DNA of 64,000 bases from Eubacterium sp. 14-2 (lineage in GTDB: Bacteria; Bacillota; Clostridia; Lachnospirales; Lachnospiraceae): the NCBI RefSeq assembly GCF_000403845.2, contig NZ_KE159569.1:159972-223971 (forward strand). The letters are read 5' to 3'. Positions within the stretch are counted from its first letter, which is position 1; every line of letters starts with the position of its first letter. Position numbers and translations under genes: made by a program. The notes beneath the pieces are model-generated. The model was given only the letters and a program-made list of their open reading frames with translations. It did not search any database and had not been told where the DNA came from. Below, piece by piece: positions 8,915 to 16,931 of this stretch.

Positions 8915-9943
8915 TCAGTTCTCCCGGGCGGCCGCATCTATCGTTTTTACACTTTCCCCCTGTACCAGATGAAATGGTATAATTTCATGTACGGGCACAG
9001 GTTCCATGTCTATATTCTGTAATAATATTTCCACACTCCTTACCGCCAGAACCTGATACTGCTGCTGAATGGTGGTAAGTTTCGGATTGTAATACTCCGC
9101 CATGGTAATTCCGTCAAATCCCATGACAGAAATATCTTCCGGCACCCGGCGGCCGCTGTCAATAACAGCTCTGATTGCCCCCACAGCCGTCACATCACTC
9201 ATGGCAAACACTGCGGTGATGTCTGTTGCCTTCTCCAGAAGACGTTTCATGGCCCCATAAGCACTTTCATAAGAGAAACTTGCTTTTTCATAGTACTTAT
9301 GTTCCTCAAAAGGAACCTGATGTTTCTGAAAACTTCTGACACATCCGGAATATCTCTGTTTACTGGTATGGGACAGTGAAAAATCACCTCCCAGTATTCC
9401 GATCTTCTTATGCCCCTGCCTGATCAGATGATCTATGGCGAATTCTCCTGCCGCTTCATCATCTGTGGCCACACTGGATAAATTATCAAATCCCAGAGCT
9501 GCCCCCTGGTTGGTAACCAGGACGCATGGGACATTTATTTTCTGAAATGACTGCTCAAAGAATACGGGATTGCCTCCCAGAAACAGCATGCCCCGCGGCT
9601 TGTGTTCCCGGCAGACAATCGCAGCCTCTTCCACTTCGTTATCATTTTCATCAATATAATTGATGCTCACCGTATACCTGGTGGCCTCCACTTTTTTCTG
9701 TATGGCCTCCACAATACTGGCAAAAAGCATATTGGAAGTACCTTTCACCAGCACTGCGATGGTCTTACTGCTGTTTTGTTTCAGATGTTTGGCATTGTTA
9801 TTGGGCACAAAATGACGTGCTGCCACGATTTCCGTAATTCTCTTTTTCGCCTCCGGACTTACGTCTCTGCGGTTGTTCAGCACTCTGGACACGGTGCTCA
9901 CCGAATATCCGGATTCTCTTGCAATATCTTTGATGGTCAACAT
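8915..9943 (-). CDS. LacI family transcriptional regulator (maltodextrin operon)
   Basis: A DNA-binding repressor with a sugar-binding core. The N-terminal helix-turn-helix MLTIKDIARESGYSVSTVSR and hinge HFVPNNNAKHLKQNSS are typical. The body is a periplasmic-binding-like domain (IAVLVKGTSNMLFASIVEAI, GHKKIGILGGDFS, SVMGFDGI). The ATG at 9943 is chosen because AAGGTG lies 9 nt upstream and LacI proteins normally begin just before TIKDIA; a GTG at 9955 would add four residues. Length is 342, as usual. It is embedded between the ABC permease gene and malQ, so it most likely senses a maltodextrin or related sugar and controls this operon through operator-like sites near 13.2 kb. The effector is inferred. 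Confidence 0.92.
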   Translation of the reverse strand: MLTIKDIARESGYSVSTVSRVLNNRRDVSPEAKKRITEIVAARHFVPNNNAKHLKQNSSKTIAVLVKGTSNMLFASIVEAIQKKVEATRYTVSINYIDENDNEVEEAAIVCREHKPRGMLFLGGNPVFFEQSFQKINVPCVLVTNQGAALGFDNLSSVATDDEAAGEFAIDHLIRQGHKKIGILGGDFSLSHTSKQRYSGCVRSFQKHQVPFEEHKYYEKASFSYESAYGAMKRLLEKATDITAVFAMSDVTAVGAIRAVIDSGRRVPEDISVMGFDGITMAEYYNPKLTTIQQQYQVLAVRSVEILLQNIDMEPVPVHEIIPFHLVQGESVKTIDAAAREN

Positions 9944-9968
9944 ATCATTTTTCACCTTATCTTAAAGT

Positions 9969-10808
9969 CTAGCCTTTTACCGCGCCTGCCACAACACCTT
10001 CAATGATGTGTTTCTGACATGCCATGTAAAATACGATAATCGGGATAATCGCCAGCACCAGCATAGCCATCATGGCTCCCATATCCACAGAACCATATCC
10101 GCCTTTCAGATACTGAATGGCAATGGGAATGGTTTTCCAGCGTTTGATATCCAGTACCAGGTATGGAAGCAGATAGTCATTCCAGATCCACATCGCCTGA
10201 AGAATTGCCACAGTAATACAGGTAGGTTTCAGAATTGGAAATACAATCTGGAAAAATGTCTGAATGGGCGTACAGCCGTCAATCATGGCAGCTTCCTCAA
10301 TTTCCAGCGGAATACTCCGCACAAAACCACAGAACATAAACACTGCCAGGCCGGCTCCAAATCCCAGATATACTAATATAATACCAACCGGGCTGGATAA
10401 ATGCAACATATTTGCTAATTTTGACAGCGTAAACATTACCATCTGGAATGGTACAATCATGGAAAACAGGCATAAATAATACATTCCGGAAGAAAATTTA
10501 GATTTCACCCTGGATATGTACCATGCACACATAGAAGTACATAAAATAATAACCGCTACCGAAAATACAGTGATAAACAGAGAATTTTTAAATGCGTCAA
10601 AGAAATGGATTTTCTCCATTCCATTGGCATAATTATCCCATTTTACAAACATTTTGTCTGTGGGAATATCAAAAGGTTTCCGACTGATATAAACTTTCTT
10701 TTTAAAAGAATTAATCAGTACCAGTAAAATCGGAAATACCCATGCAACAGAAAGTAAACTGAAAAATATGGTATAAATCCATCCGTGTTTTGCTTTTCTT
10801 ACACCCAT
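9969..10808 (-). CDS. Carbohydrate ABC transporter permease, MalG type
   Basis: Inner-membrane permease of an ABC sugar importer. The 279 residues contain about six membrane spans. The EAA loop that docks the ATPase is visible as EEAAMIDGCTPIQTFFQIVFP near residues 185-205. The start ATG overlaps the stop of the MalF-type gene by one base (TAATG), so translation is coupled. It pairs with the upstream permease and the lipoprotein binding protein. No ATPase gene is encoded here, which is common in Firmicutes where one MsmX/MalK-like ATPase serves several importers. Substrate is inferred from neighbouring malQ. Confidence 0.94.
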   Translation of the reverse strand: MGVRKAKHGWIYTIFFSLLSVAWVFPILLVLINSFKKKVYISRKPFDIPTDKMFVKWDNYANGMEKIHFFDAFKNSLFITVFSVAVIILCTSMCAWYISRVKSKFSSGMYYLCLFSMIVPFQMVMFTLSKLANMLHLSSPVGIILVYLGFGAGLAVFMFCGFVRSIPLEIEEAAMIDGCTPIQTFFQIVFPILKPTCITVAILQAMWIWNDYLLPYLVLDIKRWKTIPIAIQYLKGGYGSVDMGAMMAMLVLAIIPIIVFYMACQKHIIEGVVAGAVKG

Positions 10809-11650
10809 TACTGCTGCACCTCCTTACGTCTTGTAAGATAGTTCTGTCCAACTGCAATCAACGCTACCAGAATAAAGAATATAACAGCTTTTGCCTGGCC
10901 TACGCCCTCAAATCCTGACCGTCCATAGAACGTGTTGAAAATGTTCAGTGCCAGCAGTTCCGACATGTTGGAAGGTTCTCCATTAGTCAGCGCCAGGTTC
11001 TGGTCAAAGAGCTTGAATCCGTTGGTCAGTGTCAGAAATGTACAGATGGTAATGGAAGGCATTACCATTGGAATGGTTACATTCTTTAAAATCTGAGCAT
11101 TGGTGGCACCGTCAATTTTGGCTGCCTCAATCAGCTCGCCCGGAATATTCTGAATACCGGAAATATAGATAATCATCATATATCCAATCTGCTGCCAGCA
11201 CATCAGAATAACCAGTCCCCAGAAGCCATACGCTGAATTATAGGTCAGTGTTTTCTGGAAATGCGCCAGAATACCGTTTAACAGTAACTGCCAGATATAT
11301 CCAAGAACAATACCGCCGATCAGGTTCGGCATGAAAAATACGGTTCGGAAAATATTTGTTCCCTTAATTCCCTTTGTTAAAAGCATCGCGATTGCAAATG
11401 CCAGTACGTTAATCAATAACACGGACACAACAGTAAATGCGGCAGTATACCAGAGTGCGTGCCCAAATGTTTTGTCTGTAAATATTTTAAAATAATTACT
11501 GATACCTACAAATTTTGCATCGGTAACTGTTGTAAACTTGCAAAATGATAAATAGATACCCATAAGAAAAGGAACTATGAATCCAATTGTAAATGCTACC
11601 AGAGTCGGCAGTGCAAAAACAGGAAAATATTTTTTAAGTGATTTTTGCAT
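10808..11650 (-). CDS. Carbohydrate ABC transporter permease, MalF type
   Basis: Partner permease of the same importer, 280 residues with about six membrane spans. The EAA motif appears as GELIEAAKIDGATNAQILKN around residues 175-195. It starts MQKSLKKYFPVFALPTLVAF with a positive N-terminus inside the cell. The gene lies 80 nt after the binding-protein gene and overlaps the MalG-type gene by one base. Short MalF proteins of about 280-300 residues are usual in Firmicutes, lacking the large periplasmic insert of E. coli MalF. Function is confident; the sugar is inferred from context (maltodextrin or another alpha-glucoside). Confidence 0.94.
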   Translation of the reverse strand: MQKSLKKYFPVFALPTLVAFTIGFIVPFLMGIYLSFCKFTTVTDAKFVGISNYFKIFTDKTFGHALWYTAAFTVVSVLLINVLAFAIAMLLTKGIKGTNIFRTVFFMPNLIGGIVLGYIWQLLLNGILAHFQKTLTYNSAYGFWGLVILMCWQQIGYMMIIYISGIQNIPGELIEAAKIDGATNAQILKNVTIPMVMPSITICTFLTLTNGFKLFDQNLALTNGEPSNMSELLALNIFNTFYGRSGFEGVGQAKAVIFFILVALIAVGQNYLTRRKEVQQ

Positions 11651-11731
11651 AAATTACCTCCCACGTTCTGAAAATGGGGGTGGCGCTTACCACCCCCGTA
11701 TTTCTTTTTCTATATGTTCTGCAGTGAAATC

Positions 11732-13138
11732 TTATTCGCTTACTGCCTGAACTTCTGCTGCCCATCCGTCAACAAATGCTGTTTTTACTGCATCCCATTC
11801 GCCCGTGCCCTGTGCATACTCAAGCAATGCGCTTCCAACACCGTTTTTCCAGTTTTCAGAAGGCATTGTGGTGAAGCACCATGCAACCGTAGCGTGTCCT
11901 GCGTCAATGTCTTCCTGAGAAGCTGCTACCAGCGGATTTGCCGGCTGATATTCATCGGTAAAGGTGGAGAACGGAGTTACAAATCCCATTTCATCCCGGA
12001 AAGAAGTACGTCCTTCGTCAGATGTGATAACCCATTCTACAAATGCCAGTGTTGCGTCGATATCTTCCTGAGAAGCATTTTTGTTTACACACCAGTAGTT
12101 TTCAGAACCGGTGCAGAGTCCCTGATTTTCTTCTCCTTCTGCTCCGATGTAAATCGGCAGCATACCGAGGTCTTCATCTGCTACTTCGTTATCTTTGATG
12201 TCATTGTAAGCCCATGTACCATTCTGATAGAATACTGCTTCACCCATTGCAAATTCTGCCGCTGCGTCTTCACCGGTCATGCTGGACAGCATGGTAGATT
12301 CTACGGTAGAGTCTGTAATGTACAGATCCCACATATTTTTATAATTGTCAAGATAGGTTCCCTTAATTGCGTCAGTAGTCTCAATGTTATCCGCCTGATA
12401 TTCATAATAAATCGGAATATTTGCCAAATGGGTCTTGAATCTCCAGTCAGAAGAGGAATCCATACCTGCAGAAGTAAATGCACCGTTGATTCCCAGGTCG
12501 TCTTTCTTTGCCTGAATATCATCTGCTACTTCTTTTAATTTTGCAAAACTGTTGATTTCAGAAGCGTCTTTGATTTTAGCTCCGTCCATTGCACAGTAGT
12601 CAGCCAACAGTTTCTTGTTATAAATCAGACCATATGTTTCAATAACGTATGCAATACCCTGCACTTCGCCGGAATCAGCAATCAGTGCAAAATCATCGCT
12701 CTTTAAGTTCTTGTAAAGTGCGCTGTCCTTTAAGTCATAGCAGTAATCTGCCCAGGAAGCAAGTCCTACCGGTCCGTTTACCTGGAACAGGGTGGGAGCT
12801 TCTTCTTTTGCCATCTCAGATTTCAGAGTGGACTCATAAGTTCCGGAAGCTGCTGTCTCTACCGTTACAGGAACACCTGTCTGCTCGGTGTAAGTCTCTG
12901 CCAGAGCTTTCCACTGATCTGCCTGCTCCGGTTTGAAGTTCAGATAATACACAGCGCCGTCCCCGCTGGCTGCCTGGCTGTCATCCTTGCTTTCTTCCTG
13001 GCTGTCATCCTTGCTCTCTTCTGTGGTGCTTCCATTGTTATCAGAAGCGTCCTTGTTTCCGTTGTTGCTTCCGCAGCCGGTTACCATAGTTGCTGCCATC
13101 GCTGCTACCAGCATCAATGATACTAATTTCTTCTTCAT
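11732..13138 (-). CDS. Sugar ABC transporter substrate-binding lipoprotein
   Basis: Captures sugar outside the cell and delivers it to the two permeases. The 468-residue product has a lipoprotein signal (MKKKLVSLMLVAAMAATMVT) with lipobox VTGC, then a Ser/Asp/Glu-rich linker that repeats ESKDDSQ. The mature part is a family 1 solute-binding protein, with VYYLNFKPEQADQWKALAET at its start and a Trp/Tyr-rich ligand region. The ATG at 13138 follows AGGAGG; the frame stays open to 13228, but that extension is translated from a 12-bp tandem repeat and has no ribosome site. It is first in the operon and should be the most highly expressed. Substrate is inferred to be maltodextrin-like from malQ. 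Confidence 0.93.
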   Translation of the reverse strand: MKKKLVSLMLVAAMAATMVTGCGSNNGNKDASDNNGSTTEESKDDSQEESKDDSQAASGDGAVYYLNFKPEQADQWKALAETYTEQTGVPVTVETAASGTYESTLKSEMAKEEAPTLFQVNGPVGLASWADYCYDLKDSALYKNLKSDDFALIADSGEVQGIAYVIETYGLIYNKKLLADYCAMDGAKIKDASEINSFAKLKEVADDIQAKKDDLGINGAFTSAGMDSSSDWRFKTHLANIPIYYEYQADNIETTDAIKGTYLDNYKNMWDLYITDSTVESTMLSSMTGEDAAAEFAMGEAVFYQNGTWAYNDIKDNEVADEDLGMLPIYIGAEGEENQGLCTGSENYWCVNKNASQEDIDATLAFVEWVITSDEGRTSFRDEMGFVTPFSTFTDEYQPANPLVAASQEDIDAGHATVAWCFTTMPSENWKNGVGSALLEYAQGTGEWDAVKTAFVDGWAAEVQAVSE

Positions 13139-13172
13139 CTTACATCCTCCTGTTGTTTTGTTTTTTGAAAAC

Positions 13173-13220
13173 TTTCCTGGAATCTTTACCGGTAACCTTT
13201 CCGGTAACTTTCCCGGTAAC
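13173..13220. repeat. Four tandem 12-bp units in the binding-protein leader
   Basis: Four consecutive 12-mers read TTTCCTGGAATC, TTTACCGGTAAC, CTTTCCGGTAAC and TTTCCCGGTAAC on the plus strand. The last three share GGTAAC at 13191, 13203 and 13215. TTACCGGTAA at 13186-13195 is a perfect palindrome. The array lies between the Shine-Dalgarno site and the presumed promoter, so it could be a multi-copy operator or a slippage-prone minisatellite. Confidence 0.75.
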
Positions 13221-13227
13221 GTTTTCA
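13214..13227 (-). promoter_or_regulatory. cre/LacI-type operator candidate before sugar-transport operon
   Basis: On the minus strand TGAAAACGTTACCG matches 12 of 14 positions of the catabolite-responsive element pattern TGWAANCGNTNWCA, with the central CG kept. It directly abuts the 12-bp repeats, and a TATAAT-like -10 occurs upstream at 13301-13306. CcpA or the operon's own LacI protein could bind; the sequence alone cannot tell which. Confidence 0.5.
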
Positions 13228-13408
13228 TCTGATGTGGTCAGTATACCTCCATTCGCAAAAAAATGCAACATCATTTTTAACTTTCGTTGTTACTTTGTAG
13301 ATTATATACAGTTTTGCATGTTGATTTTTGTAGGATTTTAACAACAGAGAAAAGCAGATTTGGAAAAATGAGGGTCAGAACGCACTTTTATGATTTAATG
13401 TGACAGGT

Positions 13409-13710
13409 TGTTTCCTGTAAGATAAAAAAGAATGCACATTCTCCGCGCGCGAGCGGATTGCACAGCAATAAACATCGACCCCGCGAGCTGCGCATCATTG
13501 TTTTTTCTTCTACAGGAAATCCAGAGGAATTTCCTATAAGAGAACAAAGCGGACAGGTCCGCAGGGGCTCCCTGAATCCCTCACCCATAAGGGACCTGGA
13601 CGGTTTGCTGCGCCGAGTGCGGTCGCTTTAGCGACATCTTCTATTCGCACGAGCGCGCATCATTGTTTTTTTCTTCTACAGGAAATCCAGAGGAATTTCC
13701 TGTAGAAGAA
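13409..13710. repeat. Composite palindromic repeat, copy 1 (two nested units)
   Basis: Read on the minus strand from 13710: a 16-bp perfect hairpin (TTCTTCTACAGGAAAT at 13671-13686 with its complement 13695-13710), a truncated core, a module with GTCGCTAAAGCGAC and CAGCAAACCGTCCAGG, a second ATAGGAAAT hairpin (about 13511-13537), a full core (13444-13500) with TGTGCAATC and CTGCGCATC arms, the AGAATG/CATTCT hairpin (13429-13442), and the trace TTACAGGAAA. The modules recur at 25.4, 31.0, 40.1, 41.3 and 50.9 kb. The small open frames inside it are not genes. Confidence 0.85.
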
Positions 13711-13746
13711 AAGAGCTGACATGCCCCGGCATTATCAGCTCTTTTT
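13709..13746 (-). terminator. Terminator of the ECF sigma operon
   Basis: AAAAGAGCTGA and TCAGCTCTTTTT (13709-13719 and 13735-13746) form a long stem with inner ATGCC/GGCAT pairing. It lies just after the last gene of the minus-strand operon, and its T-tract runs directly into the repeat hairpin. Confidence 0.85.
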
Positions 13747-13759
13747 CTGTATCTCTTTA

Positions 13760-14074
13760 TCAGTAGTAAACCACTCCATACTGTGCATAAAAATTCATAC
13801 AGTATTCCAGAATTCCCATGCCTGCCGCAAAACAGGCCAGAAGGAATACAAGGAAAATAGCACCTTTATCATATTTAAGAATTTCCTCCTGTTCCTCTTC
13901 CCGCTTCATATTGGAGGCAATAAGCTCTCCGCCCAGAGCAATGAGAATCAGGGGCCACAATTTCATGATAATTTCCAGAGACAGGGGCGGATAAAACATA
14001 TGCACCATAAATAAAATTCCAAAAAATATCATCAGGATTCCACAGGTAATGCTTCCAACTCTTCTGGTCCTCAT
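13760..14074 (-). CDS. Small membrane protein of ECF operon, unknown
   Basis: A 104-residue protein, not assigned to a named family. It has a basic N-terminus (MRTRRVGSITCG), two close hydrophobic segments (about residues 8-28 and 38-53), a charged cytoplasmic stretch NMKREEEQEEILKYDKG, and a third span (about 71-92). The TCGILMIFFGILFMVH start resembles the LiaF/DUF5668-like membrane domains seen in envelope-stress proteins, but this is by eye only. Its start overlaps the previous gene by four bases (ATGA), so translation is coupled. The operon context with a sigma factor and anti-sigma factor suggests a role in envelope sensing or as regulon output. Confidence 0.75.
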   Translation of the reverse strand: MRTRRVGSITCGILMIFFGILFMVHMFYPPLSLEIIMKLWPLILIALGGELIASNMKREEEQEEILKYDKGAIFLVFLLACFAAGMGILEYCMNFYAQYGVVYY

Positions 14075-14607
14075 TTCATCAGCTCCTCCTGCTTTTCTTC
14101 TTTTTCCTCAAGTTCCCTTTTCTTGCCGCGAATCAGATAGATTCCGCCCAGTATCATCAATATGCTTACGCATACTCTGGGAACGCTGTCCATAATATTC
14201 CAGTAAAGTTCACCCGGAATCAGCCAGCGCAGGTAATCCATCATATATTCCCACAACATGGCTGCCCCGATAATAATCAAAGCTGCTGCCAGAATATTAT
14301 TTCGCTTTCTGTCCCATTTTGCCATCGGTACCACTCTGTCCAGATGAAACAGATAATCATCTTCCAGTGCATAAAATTCCTCATCTGACATTCCCCGGAT
14401 ATTGTGAACATTGAAAAAGCTGTAGCACCACAGAATAGGCAGTATGAAAAGTACCGGCCCGATATTTAAAAATGCTGCCAGGAAAATCAGCATCCAGAAC
14501 ACTGCCATAATACTGACCCCCTGTTTCATAAACCCCATGTACATTTCTCCTGCTCCCGGTATCAGGGAAAAGCAAAAGGCTAAAAATCCGTTTCTTTTCT
14601 TTGTCAT
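14071..14607 (-). CDS. Multi-span membrane protein of ECF operon, unknown
   Basis: A 178-residue integral membrane protein. It begins MTKKRNGFLAFCFSLIPGAGEMYMGFMKQG, reminiscent of TM2-type segments (PGAGxxYxG), followed by hydrophobic stretches near 30-65, 110-127 and 142-160 and a Glu/Lys-rich tail (GKKRELEEKEEKQEE). A cytoplasmic-looking central part contains MSDEEFYALEDDYLFHLD. Both ends overlap neighbouring genes by four bases, so it is translationally coupled to the anti-sigma factor and the small membrane protein. No enzymatic motif is seen. Its function is unknown; a sensory or output role within the sigma factor circuit is plausible. Confidence 0.8.
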   Translation of the reverse strand: MTKKRNGFLAFCFSLIPGAGEMYMGFMKQGVSIMAVFWMLIFLAAFLNIGPVLFILPILWCYSFFNVHNIRGMSDEEFYALEDDYLFHLDRVVPMAKWDRKRNNILAAALIIIGAAMLWEYMMDYLRWLIPGELYWNIMDSVPRVCVSILMILGGIYLIRGKKRELEEKEEKQEELMK

Positions 14608-15272
14608 CTTGTTACCTCCTGATTTCTTTCATTTACAGAATCATCCATTTCTATGCGGAATAATCCGCTGCTGATATCATTTAACAGTCCTGTAATCTCT
14701 TTACTGTGCCGTTTCAGCCTGCCCACAACACTTTCTTCTCTCTCCTGGCTTTCCTGTGCCTGTTCTGTCCGGTAATTTTCCGAAAAGTCCCGATCCATAT
14801 TCTGTACATTGGCTGTAACTGTCAGCAGAAAAATGGAAGCTGCCACTGCAAGCCCCACTTTCAGGCTGTAAATCATAAGCTGTACCTGCCTGGAAGTTTC
14901 CTTCAGCTTCACAGAAGCCTGTACATTAAGCTGTCGGGTTCTGCTCAGTATTTCTTCTTTCAGATACCGGGGCGGTTCTTCTGAAACAGTCTTTCTGAAC
15001 AATTGGCATTCTTCTGATTCTCCGTCAGAAATCATCTGTCTGCCCGGTTCCTCATATTCCAAAAATCCTTCTTCCATCCAGCTTCCAAACTGTTCCGCAC
15101 AGAAGGTACAGGCTCCGACATGGGTGAAAAAATCTGTCTCTTCCGGCTCTTTCAGTTTTCCCTCCTGCCAGTCGCAGAACAGGTCTCTGGTAATGTGAAT
15201 CGTTCTGAGCCCAGGCTCCCTTTGTTCCGTCTGTTCGGTATAAGTTCTTTCTTCCGTATGGTTATTTTTCAT
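14604..15272 (-). CDS. Membrane anti-sigma factor (zinc-finger type)
   Basis: Probably binds and holds the neighbouring ECF sigma factor at the membrane. The 222-residue protein has a cytoplasmic N-terminal domain with HVGACTFC, the H-x3-C-x2-C pattern of the zf-HC2 anti-sigma domain, at about residues 46-53. One membrane span follows near residues 132-157 (YSLKVGLAVAASIFLLTVTA), then an extracellular tail rich in Glu and Arg. It overlaps the sigma gene by four bases at its start and the next membrane gene by four at its end. This sigma-then-anti-sigma order is standard for ECF systems. The trigger signal cannot be read from sequence. Confidence 0.82.
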   Translation of the reverse strand: MKNNHTEERTYTEQTEQREPGLRTIHITRDLFCDWQEGKLKEPEETDFFTHVGACTFCAEQFGSWMEEGFLEYEEPGRQMISDGESEECQLFRKTVSEEPPRYLKEEILSRTRQLNVQASVKLKETSRQVQLMIYSLKVGLAVAASIFLLTVTANVQNMDRDFSENYRTEQAQESQEREESVVGRLKRHSKEITGLLNDISSGLFRIEMDDSVNERNQEVTR

Positions 15273-15805
15273 CCGGCTGCCCTCCCTTCCACTATTTTAC
15301 GAATCATGGCTTTGGCCCGGTAAATCTGAGTCTGGACTGTCCTGATTCCTTTCTCTGACTCCTGGGCAATTTCCCTGGCTGTTTTCTCCCGGTAAAAATG
15401 TTCTGTGGCAACTTCCTTATAGGGGCTTTTCAGACTCTGACAGACAGTGTAGACATACTCTTTGGATTCCCGTCTTAAATAAGCCTCCTCCGGACTTTCC
15501 CCGTGATCCTTTAGCTCTTCAAAATAAGTATCTTCTTTCGGTTCACTGCGCCGTTTTGCACTTTTCAGAAAATCAAGCCCTTTGTTTGTGGCAATTTTAC
15601 AAATCCATGCCTTTTCATAATCTTTCTGAAAGGTGGCAAGATTTTTATAAACAGATAAAAAAGTTTCCTGTGTCAGATCTTCCGCGTCAAACTGGTTTCC
15701 TGTCATCTTAAAGCAAATGGAATATACCAGCCTTTCGTATGTATCCAGCAGGTAACCAAAATATGCTTCTTTATCGATTCTATCCGCCTCCTTTCGATTT
15801 CTCAC
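15269..15805 (-). CDS. ECF (sigma-70 family) RNA polymerase sigma factor
   Basis: Directs RNA polymerase to a small regulon. The 178-residue frame has sigma region 2 (YERLVYSICFKMTGNQFDAEDLTQETFLSVYKN, written here only as its ends YERLVYS and DLTQETF) and region 4 with helix-turn-helix KTAREIAQESEKGIRTVQT. The start is unclear. The annotated GTG at 15805 has no ribosome site, while a perfect AAAGGAGG lies downstream of it with no ATG, GTG or TTG at proper spacing; an ATC codon 8 nt after it begins IDKEAYFGYLLD. Either start leaves region 2 intact. It heads a four-gene operon with its anti-sigma factor and two membrane proteins. Confidence 0.9.
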   Translation of the reverse strand: MRNRKEADRIDKEAYFGYLLDTYERLVYSICFKMTGNQFDAEDLTQETFLSVYKNLATFQKDYEKAWICKIATNKGLDFLKSAKRRSEPKEDTYFEELKDHGESPEEAYLRRESKEYVYTVCQSLKSPYKEVATEHFYREKTAREIAQESEKGIRTVQTQIYRAKAMIRKIVEGRAAG

Positions 15806-15930
15806 TGTCTGTCATTTATCTATAACGAAGGTACAGGGCAGATGACTTCAATATTTTCAAAAGTTTTCAAAAAAGTTTTTTCAGATGTATTTCCGGTTCT
15901 GCATATCCTTCAAATGTTTTTTTCCATAAT

Positions 15931-15963
15931 AACAGCAGTCAGGCTGCAAACCTGACTGCTGTT
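15931..15963 (-). terminator. Stem-loop after sda operon
   Basis: AACAGCAGTCAGG pairs with CCTGACTGCTGTT around a 7-base loop. It sits 33 nt beyond the sdaAA stop. The stem is strong but the following T-tract is interrupted. Confidence 0.7.
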
Positions 15964-15995
15964 GTTTCTGATTGTTGTTACGTTCTGCTTTTCTG

Positions 15996-16931
15996 TCATT
16001 TTCCCCTCAGGTCTCTGTTCCTGTCAGACTTTCGGTATCCCGGCGTTCCTCTTTCTTCCTCCGGCCTCGCCAGTTCCTCCATAACTTTCAGCCCTGTGGG
16101 CGTTGCGGCAAGGCCTCCTTCTCCTGTCTCTTTCAGGGAACAGGGCAGGGCCATCCCTATGGTTCGCATGGCGTCGATTACTTCGTCCGGCGGTATCCGG
16201 CTGGTAATCCCGGCCATGGCCAGATCTGCGCTGGCAACAGCGTTCACAGCCCCAATCACATTCCGTTTCACACAGGGCACTTCCACCAGACCTGCCACCG
16301 GGTCGCAGACCAGCCCAAGAAGCCCCTTCAGCGCCATGGCGCTGGCATGGACAATTTCCTGTTCTCCGCCGCCCATCAGATATGCAAGGCCTCCGGCGGC
16401 CATGGCACTGGCACTTCCGATTTCTGCCTGACAGCCTCCTGTGGCCCCTGCAATAAATGCCCGTTCTGCGATAACGGTGCCAATACCTGCCGCGGTAAAC
16501 ATGGCTTCTGTCATCTTTTCGTCAGATACATCAAAATATTTCTGATAAGTGAGAAAAACTGCCGGCATCACACCGCAGGAGCCTGCTGTGGGAGCTGCCA
16601 CAATCCGTTTCATGCAGGCATTGGACTCTCCCATTTTCAGCGCCCGTATCATGACCTCGCTCATAAAACTGCCGGAAATGGTTTTTCCGGCCTTTAAGGC
16701 TTCTTCCAGCTTCTGTCCGTCATTTCCCACCAGGCCGCTGGCAGATTTCATGGTTCCGTCATAGGATTCGTCTGCCCTTCCCATGGTGTCATACATGTGC
16801 CGCATGGCAGTAAAGGATTCCTCCTCTGATACCATGCGTTCTGACATGTCATCTTCCAGCACAATACGGAAAAAAGGCTTTTTCTGTTCTGCGGCAGCAG
16901 TTACAATTTCTTTCAGGGACTGAAAACTCAT
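15996..16931 (-). CDS. sdaAA: L-serine dehydratase, iron-sulfur-dependent, alpha subunit
   Basis: Catalytic subunit of the oxygen-sensitive enzyme that deaminates L-serine to pyruvate and ammonia. The 311-residue protein carries the conserved cysteines of the [4Fe-4S] site: AAPTAGSCGVMPA, AGATGGCQAEIGSA and LVCDPVAGLVEVPC. Its C-terminal part GGLAATPTGLKV is family-typical. The start overlaps the beta-subunit gene by four bases. Two-subunit enzymes of this kind are found in anaerobic Firmicutes. A stem-loop terminator follows. Nothing in the sequence suggests truncation. Confidence 0.97.
   Translation of the reverse strand: MSFQSLKEIVTAAAEQKKPFFRIVLEDDMSERMVSEEESFTAMRHMYDTMGRADESYDGTMKSASGLVGNDGQKLEEALKAGKTISGSFMSEVMIRALKMGESNACMKRIVAAPTAGSCGVMPAVFLTYQKYFDVSDEKMTEAMFTAAGIGTVIAERAFIAGATGGCQAEIGSASAMAAGGLAYLMGGGEQEIVHASAMALKGLLGLVCDPVAGLVEVPCVKRNVIGAVNAVASADLAMAGITSRIPPDEVIDAMRTIGMALPCSLKETGEGGLAATPTGLKVMEELARPEEERGTPGYRKSDRNRDLRGK

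Noticed and set aside
13388..13588. Short minus-strand frame in the repeat cluster
   Set aside because: It is composed of the palindromic repeat modules and is not kept open in the other copies.
13409..13710. Possible CRISPR array
   Set aside because: Repeats are mosaic hairpins of different lengths without regular spacers, and no cas genes are in the window.
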